Shown in pieces: positions 33,214-41,506 of a DNA stretch of 64,000 nt. How positions within the stretch are numbered: the first letter of the stretch is position 1; every line of letters begins with the position of its first letter. The position numbers and the translations under genes were made by a program. The notes under the pieces were generated by a model. It ran no database searches. It was not told the DNA's origin and was given only the letters and a program-made list of their open reading frames with translations. The stretch covers positions 124,001 to 188,000 of the forward strand of contig NZ_JAFFSU010000009.1 of the NCBI RefSeq assembly GCF_017948455.1. Reading direction: 5' to 3'. This DNA is from Streptomyces sp. GESEQ-4 (GTDB lineage Bacteria > Actinomycetota > Actinomycetes > Streptomycetales > Streptomycetaceae).

Positions 33214-33573
33214 TCAGTGGTGGCCGTTGTGGCGGCGCCGCAGCAGGCCCGCCGCGACCACCGCGCCCGCGGCGGCGCCGGCGACGACGACCGGACGGGG
33301 GTGCCGCAGGCCGGCCTGGACGACGTTCGCGACGGGGCGCGGGACGTTGTGCTCCACGGTGTGTCCGGCCTTGGTGGCGCTGCTGCGCAACTGCACGGTC
33401 ATCGCGCCGGCCTTGTCCTTGAGGTCGGCGGCGCGGGTCTTCAGGTGAGTCTTGTCGGCCAACTCCTCAACGGTACGGCCGAGTCGGCCCCTGGCGTGTT
33501 CGAGCTGCTGCCGCAGTTCGTCGGGGCCCTTGGCCCCGCCGCCCGTGACCTCCGGTGCTGTCCTGTGCGTCAT
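33214..33573 (-). CDS. DUF3618-type membrane-associated protein
   Basis: The product has 119 residues. The N-terminal G-P-D-E-L-R-Q-Q-L-E-H-A-R-G-R-L-G-R-T-V-E-E-L segment is the DUF3618 helix. A central amphipathic helix rich in Lys/Asp and a short C-terminal membrane segment (V-V-V-A-G-A-A-A-G-A-V-V-A-A-G-L-L) followed by basic R-R-R-H complete it. Such proteins often accompany phage-shock or holin-like partners, which are not seen here. Function unknown. Confidence 0.8.
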   Translation of the reverse strand: MTHRTAPEVTGGGAKGPDELRQQLEHARGRLGRTVEELADKTHLKTRAADLKDKAGAMTVQLRSSATKAGHTVEHNVPRPVANVVQAGLRHPRPVVVAGAAAGAVVAAGLLRRRHNGHH

Positions 33574-33638
33574 CGTGGTGCCTTTCCCGGGTGGTGCCCT
33601 GCCTCTTCGGAACACCCGGGTACCCGCACCTGCCCCCA

Positions 33639-34316
33639 CTACCCCTTCCCGCCACCGCCCGTCCCGCGCTCGCCGAGCCGGGCCAGCTGGGTCTGGAACC
33701 AGTCGAGCCGGGCCTGCAACAGGGCCGCCTCCGCGACGAGTTCGGGCATATCGAGGCCGGCCGCCGAGATCGCCGTACCGCCGCTTCCCGCGATCACCCG
33801 CAGCCCCTCCCCCGCCAGCCGCGCGAACCCGGCGAGCGACACGGACGTACGACCGCGCACGCAGCCCCCGCAGGAGGGGGCCAGCGCGTACCAGCCGGGC
33901 CTGCCCCAGCCAGCGTCGGCGAGGGCCACCGCGACGGTGCCGCACGCGCAAGGTCCGACGGTCGCGGTGCGCACCCGCTGCCGGGCGTACCGGAATCCGC
34001 GCTCGAACCTGATGTAGGCGCCCAGGACGGAGACTTCGAGCAGCACGGCCGCGCGGTGCTCGGCGGTGGTGAGCAGCGCCTCGGCCGCCGTACGGTCATG
34101 CACGCAGTGGAAACCGCAGTCGCAGCGGCGGTGCGGCGCGCGGTGCCGCAGTCCGTAGACGCACCGGGCCTCGTCGAGGACCCCGTACGGCAGCGCGCCG
34201 CCCAGCGACACACCGGTGAACCCGGCCCGGGTGCCGTCCTGGGACAGCATCGGGTGGGCGATCTTGTATCCGGTCGGCGGCTCCGTCGGGCGTTCCTCCG
34301 GAAGCCGCAGTCTCAT
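33639..34316 (-). CDS. Conserved hypothetical protein with CxCG zinc-ribbon-like cysteines
   Basis: The product has 225 residues. It carries cysteine clusters R-C-D-C-G-F-H-C near residue 63, P-C-A-C-G near 125 and C-G-G-C near 148, which could bind one or two zinc ions. Between them lies Y-I-R-F-E-R-G-F-R-Y-A-R-Q-R-V. The C-terminal 40 residues are helical. Its ATG overlaps the stop of a 44-residue acidic protein (ATGA), so the two are co-translated. Function unknown. Confidence 0.72.
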   Translation of the reverse strand: MRLRLPEERPTEPPTGYKIAHPMLSQDGTRAGFTGVSLGGALPYGVLDEARCVYGLRHRAPHRRCDCGFHCVHDRTAAEALLTTAEHRAAVLLEVSVLGAYIRFERGFRYARQRVRTATVGPCACGTVAVALADAGWGRPGWYALAPSCGGCVRGRTSVSLAGFARLAGEGLRVIAGSGGTAISAAGLDMPELVAEAALLQARLDWFQTQLARLGERGTGGGGKG

Positions 34317-34447
34317 CGCGCGGCCGGCACCTCTTCAGGCGCGGACGCCTCGACTTCCGTGATCTCTTCAGGGAGTTCGAGTTCTTCCTCGTGGCTGACC
34401 GGCCGCTCTTCCGCGACCCCGGTGGCGAGTGCCTTGCCGAGCTTCAT
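34313..34447 (-). CDS. Acidic 44-residue protein
   Basis: The ATG at 34447 is backed by GGGAGG at five bases. The sequence is a basic 5-residue head (M-K-L-G-K), then a strongly acidic body with E-E-E-L-E-L-P-E-E-I-T-E-V-E, ending A-A-R. The length and a leader-like composition recall RiPP precursors or small regulatory subunits, but no core-peptide motif or maturation enzyme is visible. It is translationally coupled to the cysteine-rich 225-residue protein downstream. Confidence 0.6.
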   Translation of the reverse strand: MKLGKALATGVAEERPVSHEEELELPEEITEVEASAPEEVPAAR

Positions 34448-34632
34448 GACGCCTCCCATGACCTGCCGTCGGTTGACCGTCTGGGCCATGGTGACCCATG
34501 AGGGGCGGGCTTGGACATAGGGCCTCGGGACAATCGTGCGCGCCCCGTCCCCCCGTTGTCGCAGCAACCCTTACCCATACCTCGTAGCAGAATTAAGTGG
34601 AGCTACGCGATCGCCCTGCCGAGACTACTGCC

Positions 34633-35529
34633 ATGACGACTTCCGGCTCCCCCTTCGGCCGCGCCCTCTGCGCCATGATCACGCCCTTCACCGAGGAGGG
34701 CGCGCTCGACCTCGACGGCACGCAGCGGCTCGCCGAGCGGCTGGTGTCGGAGGGCTGCGACGGACTGGTGCTCTCCGGTACGACGGGCGAGTCCCCGACC
34801 ACCACGAACGCCGAGAAGTCGGCGCTCGTCGCGGCGGTCCGGGAGGCGGTCGGCAACCGGGCGTCGATCGTGGCGGGCGTCGGCACCTTCGACACCCGGC
34901 ACACGATCGAACTCGCGCTGGAGGCCGAAAAGGCGGGCGCGGACGGCCTGTTGGTCGTCGCGCCCTACTACAGCAAGCCCCCGCAGGACGCCGTAGAGGC
35001 CCACTTCCGCGAGGTGGCCGACGCCGCCGGACTGCCGGTCGTCCTGTACGACATCCCCGGCCGCACCGGCATCCGCATCGAGCCGGACACCGTGATCCGG
35101 CTGGCCGAGCACCCCCGAGTCGTAGCGGTCAAGGACTGCTCGTACGACTTCCTCGGCACCCAAAAGGTCCTCGCCCGCACCGACTTGGCGTACTACGCCG
35201 GCTGCGATGAACACAACCTCGCCCTGTACGCGGTGGGCGCGACGGGCTACATCAGCACGGTCGCCAACGTCGTCCCCCGCCAACTCCGCTCCGTCCTCGA
35301 CGCGTTCGACGCCGGAAACACGACGGAGGCGGCCCGCCGCCAGCAACGGGCCACTCCCCTCATCGAGTTGATGATGTCGTCGAGCCTGCCCGGCACGGTC
35401 ACGACGAAGGCCCTGCTCAATGAACTGGGCCAGCCCGCGGGCCCGGTCCGCGCCCCGCTGCGACCCGCCGGCCGGGGGGCGGTCGACGGACTGCTAGCGG
35501 CGTACGGGGAGTTCATGGCTGCCGGCTGA
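34633..35529 (+). CDS. dapA: 4-hydroxy-tetrahydrodipicolinate synthase
   Basis: The product has 298 residues. The Schiff-base Lys167 is in V-A-V-K-D-C; Tyr139 and Arg144 are in V-L-Y-D-I-P-G-R-T-G, the arginine being the DapA hallmark for binding the substrate carboxylate. S-G-T-T-G-E-S-P-T is near residue 48. It condenses pyruvate and aspartate semialdehyde in the diaminopimelate/lysine pathway. dapD lies 2.7 kb further on, in the opposite direction. There is no strong ribosome binding site before the ATG; GAG-A at about nine bases is weak. Confidence 0.9.
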   Translation: MTTSGSPFGRALCAMITPFTEEGALDLDGTQRLAERLVSEGCDGLVLSGTTGESPTTTNAEKSALVAAVREAVGNRASIVAGVGTFDTRHTIELALEAEKAGADGLLVVAPYYSKPPQDAVEAHFREVADAAGLPVVLYDIPGRTGIRIEPDTVIRLAEHPRVVAVKDCSYDFLGTQKVLARTDLAYYAGCDEHNLALYAVGATGYISTVANVVPRQLRSVLDAFDAGNTTEAARRQQRATPLIELMMSSSLPGTVTTKALLNELGQPAGPVRAPLRPAGRGAVDGLLAAYGEFMAAG

Positions 35530-35542
35530 TGAGAAAGGCCGA

Positions 35543-35574
35543 GGGGCCGTGCCGCGTGAGTGCGGTACGGCCCC
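35543..35574 (+). terminator. Terminator after dapA
   Basis: A 13-bp stem with one G-T pair (35543-35555 with 35562-35574) and a 6-base loop, 14 bases past the dapA stop. It may also end the converging small secreted protein gene. Confidence 0.75.
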
Positions 35575-35626
35575 CGGGTCGGGTACGGGTACGTACGCCC
35601 GGCTACGGCTACGGGTGCTGCCGGCG

Positions 35627-35851
35627 TCAGCCCCAGCGGTAGCCGTCGCCGAACAGCAGGAAGTGCTCCAGTACGTCCTCCATCGGGTCATCCACCTGGC
35701 CGACGTTGATCAGGCCGACCCGGGGGCCGTTGTGCGAGGCCGTGTTGGTCTCGTCGGCGTGCGCGGCACCCGCCGGGAGCCAGCACACCATCACCGCGGT
35801 GACCGCCCCGGTCAGCAGCCGTGCCACGGTCCTCGCCCGCTCGTTCGTCAT
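35627..35851 (-). CDS. Small secreted protein, 74 residues
   Basis: A signal peptide with basic head (M-T-N-E-R-A-R-T-V-A-R), hydrophobic core and an A-H-A cleavage site near residue 31 leaves a mature peptide of about 42 residues. It has no cysteines, contains N-G-P-R-V-G-L-I-N-V-G-Q and D-P-M-E-D-V-L-E-H and ends Y-R-W-G. AAGGGA precedes the ATG by eight bases. I recall similar short secreted peptides in Streptomyces but no function. Confidence 0.7.
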   Translation of the reverse strand: MTNERARTVARLLTGAVTAVMVCWLPAGAAHADETNTASHNGPRVGLINVGQVDDPMEDVLEHFLLFGDGYRWG

Positions 35852-36067
35852 CGCTCAGTCCCTTGCTACGTGATACGCGGTTCGGCAGTTGATCGGACGC
35901 TGCGTCCACCCGTTCATCTGCCTAAACCTTGATCAGGTCACGTTGAGTAACCCGATCGTGCGCAACGAGGGCGCGGTGTGTACCCGTACGGGTGGGTTCA
36001 GTTGTGGCTGAGACCGCAAAACGCGATCCGGGACCGGTCCCGCGCCTGTGCCGATACCTTCCGTCGC

Positions 36068-36424
36068 GTGTCCGTAGATGCAAAAAAGAGACCACCTGCA
36101 CCGGTCATCGCAGCGGTTGTGCTCTGGGCCCTGCCAGCCGTCTTCCTTCTCCTGATGAGTGTGGTCGGAGCCCTGGCAAAGGGCGACCCAGCCATACTCT
36201 TGTTCGTCCTTCTGGGGTTCCTGCCTGGCATGACAGCCCTAGGCCTGTGGCAAGGCAACCGTGGAGCCAAGGTCGTGGCAATCATTCAGGGATTCGCGGT
36301 CTATGGCGGGATCACGATGATCCTTTTGCTCTCTGTGCCTCGATCGTCCCGTGACTGGTTTACCCCAGAATTCCTGAAAGATCCCCCCGAAGACTTCCTG
36401 GAAGAGTCGCGCCGACAGAGCTAA
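36068..36424 (+). CDS. Small integral membrane protein
   Basis: The product has 118 residues. The GTG at 36068 gives V-S-V-D-A-K-K-R-P-P before the first of three membrane segments (about 11-33, 40-58, 68-88). The C-terminal 25 residues are charged and cytoplasmic (D-P-P-E-D-F-L-E-E-S-R-R-Q). The local base composition is lower in G+C than that of its neighbours, suggesting a recent acquisition or a non-conserved gene. Its stop codon overlaps, on the other strand, the probable original stop of the next gene. Function unknown. Confidence 0.6.
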   Translation: MSVDAKKRPPAPVIAAVVLWALPAVFLLLMSVVGALAKGDPAILLFVLLGFLPGMTALGLWQGNRGAKVVAIIQGFAVYGGITMILLLSVPRSSRDWFTPEFLKDPPEDFLEESRRQS

Positions 36425-37706
36425 CACTGATCGGGAGCAGGCCAGTCGATGTCGTCGTGGGTCGCTCTCCATGCGCAGGGATGACCGTCCCGCCCGTAGC
36501 TCGCGTCAAGGGGCGCAATGAGTGTCCAACTGCGGGCCGCCTGCTCCGCTTCCCGCACCACGGCCTTGTCTACCGGATCGCTGGGTCCCGGCCTTCGCGG
36601 ACCGTCCAGCCGATCGCGCCCGGCATTTCGCCGGCGCGGCGGGTGACGGCCAGGCCGGAGGCGGTTACGGCCACCGTCGAACCGAGGCAGAGCAACGAGC
36701 CGGGGAAGTCCGCCACGGCGCCGAGCAGGGCCGGTGCGGCGAGTGCGAATGCGGCAAGGAGCCAGACGAGTTGGCGTCCGTGCAGATCCTGGCGGAACTT
36801 CGCGCGGCCGGGCAGGGCGAGGCTCGGGCGTTCGGGCGAGGTGGGGTGCAGGTTGACGGGGGCACCGTTGGTGCGGTCGGCGAGGTACTGGCGGGCGGCA
36901 TCGCGGGAAAGCTCGCCCCATACTACGTGCCCAGTGTCGGCGACGAGAGCTGCGGGAAGCCCCTTCTTGATCAGCTTCCAGCGCGTCGGCAGGCACAACC
37001 AGGCGTGGTGGTCCGCGAGTTGAAGTCCGGCCTGGAGCAGGTCCGTGGTTGTGCGGGTCAGGCCGGTGCCGCCGCCCGCCGGATACATCGGGTAGACCTG
37101 CAGCGGGACGCCACCCTCGACCGGTGACACTTCAAGCCATTGCATGTGCTCGGCCTTGGTCGTGCCGGGCTTGTCGCCGCGTTTCTCGTACCGCTTCCAG
37201 ACAGGCGCCCCGATCCGCACACGCACAGCGTGCACCTGCCCTGCGGCGGCGTCCGCGCACAGGACGCGCTGGCGGGGGCCCAGCCGGTGCCCCAGCAGGT
37301 CGGTCGCGACGTAGACGAGCAGCCAGAAGCCGAGGCCCATGCCGACGATGCCGACGAAGCCCGTCAGCACCCCCTCGTACAGAGTGAAACCGAACCGCAG
37401 CACGGCGAGCGGAGTGACGATCGTCAGCACCACGCCCGCCGCCAGGCCCCAGTCGTGGGGCGGTTTGCGTAGCGAGCGCGGGATCGAGGCCTGCGCCGGC
37501 ACGGTCGACTCAACCTGCAGCGTGGGAGCCGCCCGGCACGCGAGTACCCAGCCGCCGGCGGCCAGGGCAGCGAGCCCCAGCGCCTCGATGACGTCCCACC
37601 TGGGGGTGGGAGCGTCATGCCGTACGAGGATGAGACCGACCGCGACGGCAACCGCGACGAGCGCGGCACCGCCGCACAAGCGGGTCAGGACTGTGGTACG
37701 TCGCAT
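36421..37706 (-). pseudogene. Membrane protein gene with frameshift near its 3' end
   Basis: The open frame from ATG 37706 (GGAGAAAGG upstream) gives 378 residues and stops at 36570. It has two N-terminal membrane segments, two more around 90-135 and two near the C-terminus. In a neighbouring frame, coding-like sequence continues (V-D-K-A-V-V-R-E-A-E-Q-A-A-R-S-W-T...) to a stop at 36421, where it meets the convergent gene's stop in a CTAA arrangement. A one-base loss near 36575-36590 would join the two parts into about 428 residues. It is either a real mutation or a sequencing error; the 378-residue form may still be made. Confidence 0.6.
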
Positions 37707-38220
37707 GGCGCACCTTTCTCCGGGGCTCCGGTGACTCGGCGGTCAGGGGAGTGGGGGGAGGGGTGCACCGTTCCGTCTCGTGCAGGTGGTGGGGCACGGC
37801 AGGACAGCACAGAGGAGTATAGGGGCCGGCCGAGCCAAGCGGCTGAGTGTCTAACTGCGCTACAAGGTGCTCGAATTGCTTCGGGAACGAAGCGGTCACT
37901 CCGTTAAGGCCGGTCGCTGTGGCGCGGTGTACTCGTCGGCATGTCTGGTGGCGCTGGGCCGACCGGCCGGACGAGTCCTTGGAGGCTTGCCCGGTGCCTG
38001 AGCTGTTCCGCTGATATCCAAACGCTGACATCAACGAGCGCGGACCGCAGCGACACGCGGCAACCACGTCTGGCATCGGTGTCCGAGTCACGCAAGAGCG
38101 CCCTCCCCGGGCCGTGGAAGGGCGCTCAACGATGACCAACGCCGACAACTGCCGACAGCTCAGCAGCAGGTCAGGTCAGGACATTGATCGAACAGGCGGC
38201 CGCAAGTCACGGCCACCCCA
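37707..38220. other. 514-bp gap without a supported gene
   Basis: No frame shows convincing codon bias or a ribosome binding site. The only clear structure is the hairpin at 38096-38127. Composition is lower in G+C than that of the flanking dapD gene, like the 36-37.7 kb stretch. Confidence 0.5.
38096..38127. terminator. Hairpin in the gap before dapD
   Basis: A perfect 9-bp stem GAGCGCCCT/AGGGCGCTC with a 14-base loop, about 95 bases past the dapD stop (read on the minus strand). It could terminate dapD transcription. Confidence 0.5.
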
Positions 38221-39219
38221 TCAGTTATGGCTGTGCAAGATCTCGTTCAGCCCGCCCCACACCGCGTTGTTCGGCCGGGCCTCCACCGTGCCGGTGACCG
38301 AGTTGCGGCGGAAGAGGATGTTGGAGGCGCCGGAGAGTTCGCGGGCCTTGATGATCTGGCCGTCGGGCATGGTGACGCGGGTGCCGGCGGTGACGTAGAG
38401 GCCTGCCTCGACCACACACTCGTCGCCGAGCGGGATGCCGACGCCCGCCTCGGCGCCGATGAGGCAGCGCTCGCCGATGGAGATGATCACGTTGCCGCCG
38501 CCGGACAGGGTGCCCATCGTGGACGCGCCGCCGCCGATGTCCGAGCCGTCGCCGACGACGACGCCCGCGGAGATGCGGCCCTCGACCATCGACGTGCCGA
38601 GGGTGCCGGCGTTGAAGTTGACGAAGCCCTCGTGCATGACCGTCGTGCCTTCGGCGAGGTGCGCGCCCAGGCGGACGCGGTCGGCGTCGGCGATGCGGAC
38701 GCCCTTGGGCGCCACGTAGTCCGTCATGCGCGGGAACTTGTCGACGGACGTCACGGCCAGGTGGAGACCCTCGGCGCGCGCGTTCAGGCGCACCTTCTCG
38801 ATGTCGTCGACGGCGACCGGTCCGAGCGACGTCCAGGCGACGTTGGCGAGGAAGCCGAACATGCCGTCCAGGCTCTGGCCGTGCGGCTTGACCAGGCGGT
38901 GGGAGAGGAGGTGCAGGCGGAGGTAGACGTCGTGCGCGTCGGTCGGCTTCTCGGCGAGCGACGCGATGACCGTACGGACCGCTACCACCTCTACGCCACG
39001 GCGGGCGTCCGGGCCGATCGCCTTCGCGGCGCCTTCGCCGAGGAGTTCCACGGCCCGCTCGGTGGACAGCCGCTCGGTGCCGGACGGGCCGGGCTCGGCG
39101 GAGAGCTCCGGCGCGGGGAACCAGGTGTCGAGGACGGTGCCGTCGGCGGCGATCGTGGCGAGGCCGGCGGCAACGGCTCCGCCGGTAGTGGTGGTGCTGG
39201 GTGCAGTCGTGTCGGTCAT
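38221..39219 (-). CDS. dapD: 2,3,4,5-tetrahydropyridine-2,6-dicarboxylate N-succinyltransferase
   Basis: The product has 332 residues, the length of the actinobacterial DapD class. The C-terminal left-handed beta-helix is built of hexapeptide repeats (about 170-300), with V-M-H-E-G-F-V-N-F-N-A-G-T near 190 and I-G-G-G-A-S-T-M-G near 228, which form the active site between trimer subunits. It succinylates tetrahydrodipicolinate in the lysine/diaminopimelate route, the step after DapA and DapB. ATG at 39219; the ribosome binding site is weak. Confidence 0.92.
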   Translation of the reverse strand: MTDTTAPSTTTTGGAVAAGLATIAADGTVLDTWFPAPELSAEPGPSGTERLSTERAVELLGEGAAKAIGPDARRGVEVVAVRTVIASLAEKPTDAHDVYLRLHLLSHRLVKPHGQSLDGMFGFLANVAWTSLGPVAVDDIEKVRLNARAEGLHLAVTSVDKFPRMTDYVAPKGVRIADADRVRLGAHLAEGTTVMHEGFVNFNAGTLGTSMVEGRISAGVVVGDGSDIGGGASTMGTLSGGGNVIISIGERCLIGAEAGVGIPLGDECVVEAGLYVTAGTRVTMPDGQIIKARELSGASNILFRRNSVTGTVEARPNNAVWGGLNEILHSHN

Positions 39220-39256
39220 GAGGGCAACCTAACCGGCGGGGGGTGGGGTGGGCCAA

Positions 39257-39330
39257 CCGGTGGGGGTGGCGTCTCAGGTGGCGGTCCGGTGGGGGTGGCC
39301 TGTGGGTGCCAGACGGCCGGTGGGGGTGGC
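39257..39330. repeat. Three direct repeats CCGGTGGGGGTGGC
   Basis: Exact 14-base copies at 39257-39270, 39286-39299 and 39317-39330, with extra G runs between. Copies 2 and 3 encode part of the C-terminal tail of the MFS protein. The G runs could form a quadruplex on the plus strand. Confidence 0.75.
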
Positions 39331-40485
39331 CGTGGGGGCCCGTCGGCCTGTGGCTGCCGCCAGTACGGCCATGCCGGCCACCGCGCCGAGTCCCGCGCAC
39401 ACCGGCCACAGCATCCCGGGCGCCCTCTCGTACAGCGCTCCGCCCAGGGGTGCCGCCAGGACCGTGCCGCTGATGGACACGCCGGCGTAGAGGGACTGGA
39501 AGCGGCCCTGCACGTGCTCGGGAGCCTGGTCGGCCACGTAGGCCGTCGCCGTTGTCTTGTAGAGCAGTTCGCCGAGGGTCAGGAGAGTCATCATCGTCAC
39601 CGCCGTCACCAGGCCTGCGCCCAGCAGCAGCACGCCGTATCCCGCGGCCACGAGCAACAGGCCGGTGCCGACGATGCGCAGCGGCGACCGTCGCCGCAGC
39701 GCCAGCGCGGCGGGCAACTCCAGGCACAGCAGCACGGCGCCGTTGATCGCGAGCAGTGCCCCGTAGGTGCGCGTGTCCATGCCGTGGTCGGCGAGGAAGA
39801 GCGGGTAGGTGGAGTACTGCTGTCGGTAGACCACGTCGGTGACCAGGATCGCCGCGAGGAGGATCAGTACGGCCGGGCGTGCGCGCAGTTCCGGCCAGAC
39901 CCGACCGGTACCGCCGGGGGACCGTGCGGCGCCTCGCGGTGGGACCACTCGAGCCGTCCAGCAGGCCAGCGTCAGGCTGCCCAGGCCTTCGGCGACGTAG
40001 AGCCAGTCGTACGAGAACCTGGTCGCGACCACCGCGCCGAGCAGGGGGCCGACGGTGAAGCCGCCGTTCGCCGCAGCCCGTACGACGGCGAAGGCCTGGC
40101 GACGGGACCCCTCCGGCACGATGACGGCCACGAGCGCCGAGTTGGCCGCCCGCTGGACACCCGCGGCGTACTGGCACAGGGGCAGTGCGGCGTACAGGGC
40201 CGGTGTCGGGAGGAGAGGGACGGCGGCCAGGAGCAGGCCGGATGTGACGGCTCCAGTCAGCAGCACGCGGCGGTGGCCGAAGCGGTCGCCGTACCAGCCG
40301 CCGGTGAAGTTGCCCGCGAGCAGACCGATGCCCCCGACCCCGCTGAGCAGGCCGGCCTCTGCCGTGTCGAGGCCCCGGGGCCCGGTGAGGTAGAGGAAGA
40401 GGTAGGCGAAGCTCACGCTCACGGCCATGTTGGCGAAGGTGCCGCAGGCCAGTAGCCAGACAGTTCTCGGTACGTCCTTGAGCAC
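39274..40485 (-). CDS. MFS transporter (probable drug exporter)
   Basis: The product has 403 residues with twelve predicted membrane segments. MFS motif A appears as G-G-W-Y-G-D-R-F-G-H-R-R near residue 62. The C-terminal tail of about 25 residues is Pro/Thr/Arg/His-rich and derives from DNA repeats. The gene is divergent from an HxlR-peroxiredoxin regulator gene, with a perfect 11-bp inverted repeat between them that starts 10 bases upstream of this ATG. This suggests redox- or ligand-dependent induction of export. Substrate unknown. Confidence 0.87.
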   Translation of the reverse strand: MLKDVPRTVWLLACGTFANMAVSVSFAYLFLYLTGPRGLDTAEAGLLSGVGGIGLLAGNFTGGWYGDRFGHRRVLLTGAVTSGLLLAAVPLLPTPALYAALPLCQYAAGVQRAANSALVAVIVPEGSRRQAFAVVRAAANGGFTVGPLLGAVVATRFSYDWLYVAEGLGSLTLACWTARVVPPRGAARSPGGTGRVWPELRARPAVLILLAAILVTDVVYRQQYSTYPLFLADHGMDTRTYGALLAINGAVLLCLELPAALALRRRSPLRIVGTGLLLVAAGYGVLLLGAGLVTAVTMMTLLTLGELLYKTTATAYVADQAPEHVQGRFQSLYAGVSISGTVLAAPLGGALYERAPGMLWPVCAGLGAVAGMAVLAAATGRRAPTATPTGRLAPTGHPHRTAT

Positions 40486-40494
40486 GCATCCCCC

Positions 40495-40521
40495 CAGTGA
40501 GTTCCTTTTGGGAACTCACTG
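40495..40521. promoter_or_regulatory. Operator in the MFS/HxlR divergent promoter
   Basis: CAGTGAGTTCC and GGAACTCACTG form a perfect 11-bp inverted repeat with a 5-base centre (TTTTG). It lies directly before the MFS start and about 90 bases before the regulator start. This is the likely binding site of the HxlR-type protein. Confidence 0.7.
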
Positions 40522-40612
40522 TGTCAGCATGACAGCCTCGGGTCAACGACGATCGAACGACGACCGACCGGCGACCGACCGGCGATCGGTGGCGGAAGGG
40601 ACGTACGCGGCC

Positions 40613-41506
40613 ATGGCACGCAGGACTCGCCTGGAGGACTCCACCTGCGCCATCGCACAGGCCCTGGACGTCGTCGGCGACTGGTGGACCCTGCTGATCG
40701 TGCGGGACACCGCGCGCGGAGTGCACCGGTTCGACGAGCTGCAGCGTGAACTCGGGCTGTCCAGAAAGGTGTTGACCGAGCGGCTACGGCTTCTGGTAGA
40801 GGCCGATGTGCTGGTTCGGGTGCCCTATCAGGAGCGCCCTGTGCGGTACGAGTACCGACTCACCCCGCGCGGCCTTGCCCTGTTGCCCGTACTCGTCGCC
40901 CTTCAGGACTGGGGAGATGCCTGGGTTCTGGGGGACGGGAGCACGACGGCCACGGCGGCGGAGGCGTCCGTCGAGGCGCGGCGGGTGCACGAGTTGACGG
41001 GCACGCGGGTTCCCGAGCTGCTCCTTGTCGATGACGGCGGGGAGTTGCTCGATCCCGTTGCGGCGGAGAGCCCGTTCACTGTTCTGTACTGCTTCCCGGG
41101 GGCCTACGCGCGCGCCGACTCCTATCCGCCCGGGTGGTCGGAGATTCCCGGTGCGCCGGGCTGCACTCTGGAGTCCTGTACGTACCGGGACCGGCTCGGT
41201 GAGTTCCGCGCGGCGGGGGCGAGTGTGCACGGGGTGTCCACTCAACGTCCGGACGAGCAGCGGGCGTTCGCGGAGAAGGAGCGGCTGGGGTTTCCGTTGC
41301 TGTCGGACTCCGGACTGGCCCTGGTCGCGGGGTTGAGGCTGCCGACGTTCCGGGCTGCGGGGGCGGACCGGCTGAAGCGGCTCACACTGGTCGTCGACCG
41401 GGAGCGAGTCGTCCGGGACGTGCAGTACCCGGTCACCGATGTGGTGGGGAGCGTGGCGGCGGCACTGGCCGTCGTCAAGGAGCTTGGCGCGGGCCAGAGG
41501 GAATGA
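40613..41506 (+). CDS. HxlR-type regulator fused to a PrxQ/Bcp-like peroxiredoxin domain
   Basis: The product has 297 residues. The N-terminal HxlR winged helix (about 5-108) has the conserved Cys12 (S-T-C-A-I-A) and G-D-W-W-T-L-L-I-V-R-D. The C-terminal half (about 130-295) is a thioredoxin-fold peroxiredoxin: V-L-Y-C-F-P-G-A near 160, then A-P-G-C-T-L-E-S-C-T-Y-R-D with Cys184 and Cys189 spaced as the peroxidatic and resolving cysteines of PrxQ. The protein could sense peroxide directly and control the divergent exporter. The 3' end overlaps the converging TetR gene by 32 bp. Confidence 0.85.
   Translation: MARRTRLEDSTCAIAQALDVVGDWWTLLIVRDTARGVHRFDELQRELGLSRKVLTERLRLLVEADVLVRVPYQERPVRYEYRLTPRGLALLPVLVALQDWGDAWVLGDGSTTATAAEASVEARRVHELTGTRVPELLLVDDGGELLDPVAAESPFTVLYCFPGAYARADSYPPGWSEIPGAPGCTLESCTYRDRLGEFRAAGASVHGVSTQRPDEQRAFAEKERLGFPLLSDSGLALVAGLRLPTFRAAGADRLKRLTLVVDRERVVRDVQYPVTDVVGSVAAALAVVKELGAGQRE

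Noticed and set aside
34313..34567. Longer 84-residue form of the acidic small protein
   Set aside because: The added N-terminal part lacks a ribosome binding site, while GGGAGG is ideally placed for the ATG at 34447.
37820..37900. tRNA-like run with GGCCGAGCCAAGCGG
   Set aside because: No matching T arm or acceptor stem could be built around it.
37615..38148. 177-residue minus-strand frame before dapD
   Set aside because: It overlaps the start of the membrane gene in another frame, with Arg/Ser/Pro-rich noise composition and no start signal.
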